DNA from: Anopheles merus
Taxonomy: Eukaryota > Arthropoda > Insecta > Diptera > Culicidae
DNA length: 64,000 nt
NCBI RefSeq assembly: GCF_017562075.2
Contig: NC_054081.1
Location: 3,179,652 to 3,243,651, forward strand
Reading direction: 5' to 3'
The notes under the pieces were generated by a model. It was not told the origin of the DNA and searched no databases. It saw only the letters and a list, made by a program, of their open reading frames with translations. The position numbers were made by a program, and so were the translations under genes. Shown piece after piece: positions 59,781-64,000 of the stretch; the first letter of the stretch is position 1; every line of letters begins with the position of its first letter.

Positions 59781-61680
59781 GATTTTGTTTTTGGGAAGGT
59801 GGGAGATATTGTTTTTTTTAAACGAGAAAAAGAAAAAGTAAGGAGGAAATAGAGTAGAAGTATAGAAGACATCCATTTTGTTGGTGGTATGCGTGTGTGC
59901 ATAAGGTCTCGTTTGGGGGAGTAGAGACTGTGGGTATTTATTATTATATATTTTTTTGCAAAGCTTCATCAAGCGTGGAATTTAAATGTAATGTAAACTC
60001 TAAACAAAACCACAAGCACAACGCAAACTGATGCAATAAGGGCAACCGATAGAACAACCAAACGAAACGAAAGGCGAACAAACCGATAAAACACACGACA
60101 AACGGGATGACGAAACGGGAGACTACCTAGTGGGAATGAAAAAGTACGTAAAGTGTATAATGCACACACACACAAACACACATGAATCATTCCTATGTGA
60201 TCACAACTACAAACAAATAAAACTCAATGAAACAAAACCAACAACAACACAAAGAAAAAAACACAACAGAACAGTAAAACATCCTTTCTTGACGACAACG
60301 TGTATTTGATAAAGGCTTTTTAGGGCTCCCGTTGAAGGACTTATGCAATTGCTTAGGCTACTACTGACTGAGCTGTAAGGATACAGCATCTTACCTACAC
60401 ATTAAAAAAAACCCCTACTGACTGACCCTGCTGCTGCACGGCTGCAAAGATAAATAACTGCTCTACTGTCTACTACTCATTGTGCTCAACCCTCCTTTGT
60501 TTGGCTGAACCTGAACCACAATTTGTATTACTTAAAAACTCCCCTGCACAAAATGGCGACACACACACACACACACACACACACTGGAATCACTGGTATG
60601 TGAGAAAGGGTTGGTGGAGGGGTAGGGCCGCTTTTGCTTCGAAATGCCTAATATCACCGATAACAACCGTTACCGGTGTACCGTATTTGCGCCGCCTCTA
60701 AATTATCTAATGGACCAGCAGCAGTGGCGCGACGAATCTATTGAAACCACCCCCTGTGTTCCGCAGAAGATGTGTGCACGACAACCGTGTGAGCTCTTGC
60801 AATAGTGAATTAAATGTCTAAATGGAATAAATAAATGCACTCTGCTTCATTCCTGCGAAGCCAAGCGAGAACCCGCGAGCCCCGGTGGAAGAGAGGCAGA
60901 ACAGAAACAAAAAAGCAAGGCTCAAACCTTTATCGCATGGATGGTGATTTTTGTTTTTCAGTGGCACTGTAGCACGCTGGTCAATGGATTTAGTTAGTGG
61001 AGGCAGTTAGTGAGGTTAAGTGCGTGGTTAAGTACTGCGAGCTGTGGTAAAGGGGGAGAAGTAATTTAATAACCCATTTTCTCTCTCTTTTATTCGTATG
61101 TACTAGGTCTAGTAGTATGTCACATGGGCAACGCGCGCGCCAGCGAGTGCTGGAAAGAGCCCAGGACGCTCCGATGCTGCAATAAGTTACTTAGTATTTT
61201 TGTATGGTTCGACAAAAGAGACGGAACAAACTGAAGAGGAACGAAACGGGCGATCATGACAGGACATAAGTAAAAAGAGAAGGTAAGAGGGAATAAGGAT
61301 TGATTTGGTTATAAAAAGGTAAGCAATGGCGAAACAGACAGTTGTTAAGAATTGTACAATGTACAGCAATTTCACTGGTTACGCGTATTTACAATCCTTA
61401 CAGTTATATTAAGTATCCTTTTTCTCTCATTCAGAAGGAACAATCCAAATAGGCCGTATTGCTTAACATATTAAGTAACCTTGGTTAGTTAAGTATTATT
61501 AGTAGTAAGATGCAAAGTGCCTGTACCTGAGAGCCATCAGAACCCGTACCACAAAGACACGATAAAATCATTTTGCTGCATGATAATGCTCCGACCACAT
61601 GTGGCAGCACCGATGAAAAAAAAATTGGAAACACTGAAATTGCATGTTCTATCCCACCCGCCGTACAGTCCCGACTAGTG
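59781..61680 (-). other. probable intron of the gene ending at 59410
   Basis: No further exon could be identified. Contains AT-rich DNA and the (AC)n tract at 60559-60585. GTAAG-like donors on the minus strand occur at about 60390 (GTAAGATG), without a credible exon attached. Confidence 0.4.
60559..60585. repeat. (AC)n microsatellite
   Basis: About 13 AC dinucleotides. Confidence 0.9.
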
Positions 61681-61689
61681 ATGTGCTCT

Positions 61690-61990
61690 ATGAAGCGTAC
61701 CTACGACTCCGATCTGACTCCGTCTATTGTTAGTCCTACTCCGATTCCAACAAAATCCGAACGAATAGTCTCCGCCCGGAGTCATCTGGGGTCGTCCGGA
61801 GTTGTTTGGAGTCGTTCGGAGTCGGAGTCGTCGAGAGTCGGTTGGAGTCGGAGTCGTCTCGAGTCGTTAAAGTCGTTTGTTGTGTTTTTTGTCTCTTACT
61901 TTGTGCGTTTACTTCATATACAGGCCATTGTTCCGAAGGTCGACTCGGGCTGACTCCGGAAGGCTCCGACTCTAACTGAATCTGGACGAC
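61690..61990. repeat. GAGTCG-type degenerate minisatellite, inverted relative to 1106-1548
   Basis: Units GGAGTCGTTC, GGAGTCGGAGTC and CGAGAGTCGGTTGGAGTC, that is the reverse complement of the GACTCC family, flanked on both sides by GACTCCG in the other orientation (61706, 61950). A GACTAGTGATGTG word stands at its left edge (61673), as at 529. Confidence 0.8.
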
Positions 61991-61999
61991 TCCGAACGA

Positions 62000-64000
62000 T
62001 TTAAACAGACAGCAATTCTATTGCACCAAAACAACTACAGTGAGGCATTGACCGATGCCGAGCGATACCAGTGATATTGACAACACCGGCATTTACATAT
62101 AGTTACGTGGGTAGCAACACGTACGCCCATCGGACCAATTGACCAGCGCACCACAACATTGGGCGATCGCCACAAACAGGAAATGCTGACCAGCGCATCA
62201 CGACCACATTCTGAGGATCCTAAGGTTCAAATTTTGCACCAACCAAATGTTTACGAAGAACTCCACGAAACTGCAATACTGGTAGCATATGTATATTCTT
62301 GTTGTGGTTCGTATACATTTGGCATTATACATTTTTAAAGCCCAACAGCATAGACGGCGATGTCCAAGTTAGTATTGTGAATACATTGAAACAACACTCG
62401 GCTGATCACGATAATCAGGACATACAAATATGGTTTCTTTAAGTGATCTGCACTATCCAACTGGTGCTATTCATCTGGAACATGGGGAAAGCTCTGATGC
62501 AAAAGCAAGCATTGAGAGCAGCACAACTCCACGCCAGCACAAATAACCTATAGAGAAGTTGAAAGAACCAAATTGTAGGACCAATGTGAAGGAACTATAG
62601 GCGTGACCATTTAACAATAATGATTTTTACCAAGTGTGAAAGTGCAACTCGAGAGATTGGCGGAAGTTTTTCGCCGGGAGCCGAATTCGATCAAGGTTGG
62701 CGTACAGCCCCCTGAGTGAGCTCCAGAGGGAGCTAATTGGAGTGGAAAGTGGTAGTTCCCTACAGGTCGACCCAAGAAAGGAGTCTAGAATCTCGAGCCT
62801 GGAAGCCTTGCTCTGCAATGCTTGAGGGTCTATCACCCGGCGACCAATCGGAACGAGTAAGATTAATGTCCTCGAGCACATCCGCGAAGAAGAACACCCC
62901 CGTGTGATCACCAAGCAATTGAGCGGAATGCTCGTCGAGTGGGATATGCAGACGATCGTAACATCGTCTCGTTTTTTCCAGGATTGGGAGAACAGGATCG
63001 ACCCACGACCAGCAGAAACAATTCAGTGCCATACCAAACAGGCGACCAGGCGACCCGGTTATGGTTCATAACATAACGTCTCATGTCTTAAGGATCAATA
63101 GGTCGAGAACCTTTTCAAAAATATTAAATTAAATTAAACACTACAACTTTTAACTTCTGCTTATCTGATGATCAAAATCATCCACTGTCAATAGAATTTT
63201 AAAATTCCACACGGCGCCGGAGGACATCTTGTGCAGGCATATCTTCTATACCTTGTAGAGTTTCTTCCTTGGAATTCTTCCTTGTAGACAACTACTTGGA
63301 ATGGATTGGAATGGAATGGAATGTAGCTTGGAAATGTATCCCTACCCATAAGGCCGCAAAGCTTCAACGTTTCCAGTAAGGGAAATCCCTTCGGGTTCCT
63401 ATGATAGCCTGGACGTTCAAATGCCGGGTTCAATCAATCCGCTTCGAACAGTTCGTCGAACAGTAACCACCTCGGCTTAAACTGATCTCCCGGAAGCCAA
63501 TGACATTACAATGTTGTGTAATGAATGAACGAAACAACCATCTGAAGAGTTTACTGTTTCACTATGGGACTGACTATGAAGACTATATTGCAAACAAAAA
63601 AAGGAGATCAGAAGCTGTGTCATACGACGGAACGCATATTTGCGAAAAAAAAAGGAGAATGAAAACATCTACTGCAGAAGAGACTTCTGATTTGCAAACT
63701 GAACTGTTATGGTTATCAATGCTCAGTTATTGGGCCTTCGCATACGAAGACACACACCTCCGTTGAAAGATCATTGTCGGAGGTCCGGCAAGCGGAATAG
63801 GCTGGCAGAATCCCGAGTAGCATCTGAGACTTCCAGGATGAGGAGAAGATATTATGTAAGTGACGAATAAAATTTGAAATTCTAGCAGGTAATGAATATT
63901 GGCTACCCAGAATGATCACAGCTCCAGAACTCAGTAGCAGCCTTGCTTTTTGTCTCAAACAAAAATGTGAAAAAAAAAACTGAACTGAAGGCTGCCAACA
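62000..64000. other. intergenic, no gene confirmed
   Basis: Two overlapping minus-strand frames at 62627-63032 (for example RCYDRLHIPLDEHSAQLLGD then HTGVFFFADV) look like a decayed mobile-element protein but I cannot name it. A plus-strand 88-codon frame at 63500-63766 is lysine-rich with no domain. Nothing else assignable. Confidence 0.4.

Noticed and set aside
1..64000. CRISPR array, bacterial-type defence or biosynthetic operon
   Set aside because: Genes are spliced, spacing is eukaryotic, and the regular repeats present are minisatellites, a retrotransposon-derived array or protein-coding repeats rather than spacer-separated palindromes.

Overview
The window is eukaryotic nuclear DNA, almost certainly from a mosquito and most likely an Anopheles. 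Evidence: short GT-AG introns (65-200 bp) beside kilobase-sized ones, animal housekeeping proteins in exons, and dense degenerate non-LTR retrotransposons of the R1 and T1/CR1-like types, tRNA-derived SINEs ending in CCAAGAAGAAGAA, and several MITE families with TA, TTAA or 8-bp target duplications. No bacterial operon, CRISPR, rRNA or tRNA gene is visible. The genus is inferred from protein resemblance and repeat style, not from a database search.

Three conserved genes can be read exon by exon. (1) A DCAF10/WDR32-type WD40 substrate receptor on the minus strand, six coding exons between 10466 and 2108 (524 aa). (2) PSMD9, the p27 PDZ chaperone of the 26S proteasome base, minus strand, three exons, 15566 to 14710 (211 aa). 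(3) WASp, the Wiskott-Aldrich syndrome protein homologue, plus strand, eight exons, 32554 to 37077 (about 559 aa, WH1-CRIB-polyPro-WH2-WH2-C-A). DCAF10 (CUL4 ubiquitin ligase) and PSMD9 (proteasome assembly) share a broad theme but there is no sign of co-regulation.

A second tier is less familiar. Two tandem copies of a MADF-BESS gene (minus strand, 47249-46239 and 52116-51167) lie in a 3.1-kb segment duplicated in direct orientation. Each has one short intron and encodes MADF - a run of 14/17-residue ELPPGPS repeats - BESS. The 3' terminal exon of an unrecognised gene ending in a PDZ-ligand-like ETTV lies at 59768-59410 (minus). Possible unassigned exons sit at 56034-56521 (minus) and 56615-56983 (plus).

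The rest is repeat landscape. 1-1640: GACTCCG minisatellite. 2.1-10.5 kb: DCAF10 with a 4.9-kb first intron. 12.7-13.7 kb: hAT-type MITE with intact TSD and two SINEs. 16.2-18.4 kb: nested fold-back element. 18.6-19.1 kb: TTAA-flanked MITE. 19-24.8 kb: AT-rich, no gene seen. 24.8-31.2 kb: RT fragments and a 373-bp tandem array. 38.5-45 kb: broken R1-clade elements and an LTR-like repeat. 45.6-53.5 kb: the MADF-BESS duplication with R1 debris between copies. 53.5-64 kb: sparse, with an RT remnant, long CT/AC microsatellites and another GAGTCG minisatellite. WASp sits inside a set of inverted repeats about 10 kb apart.
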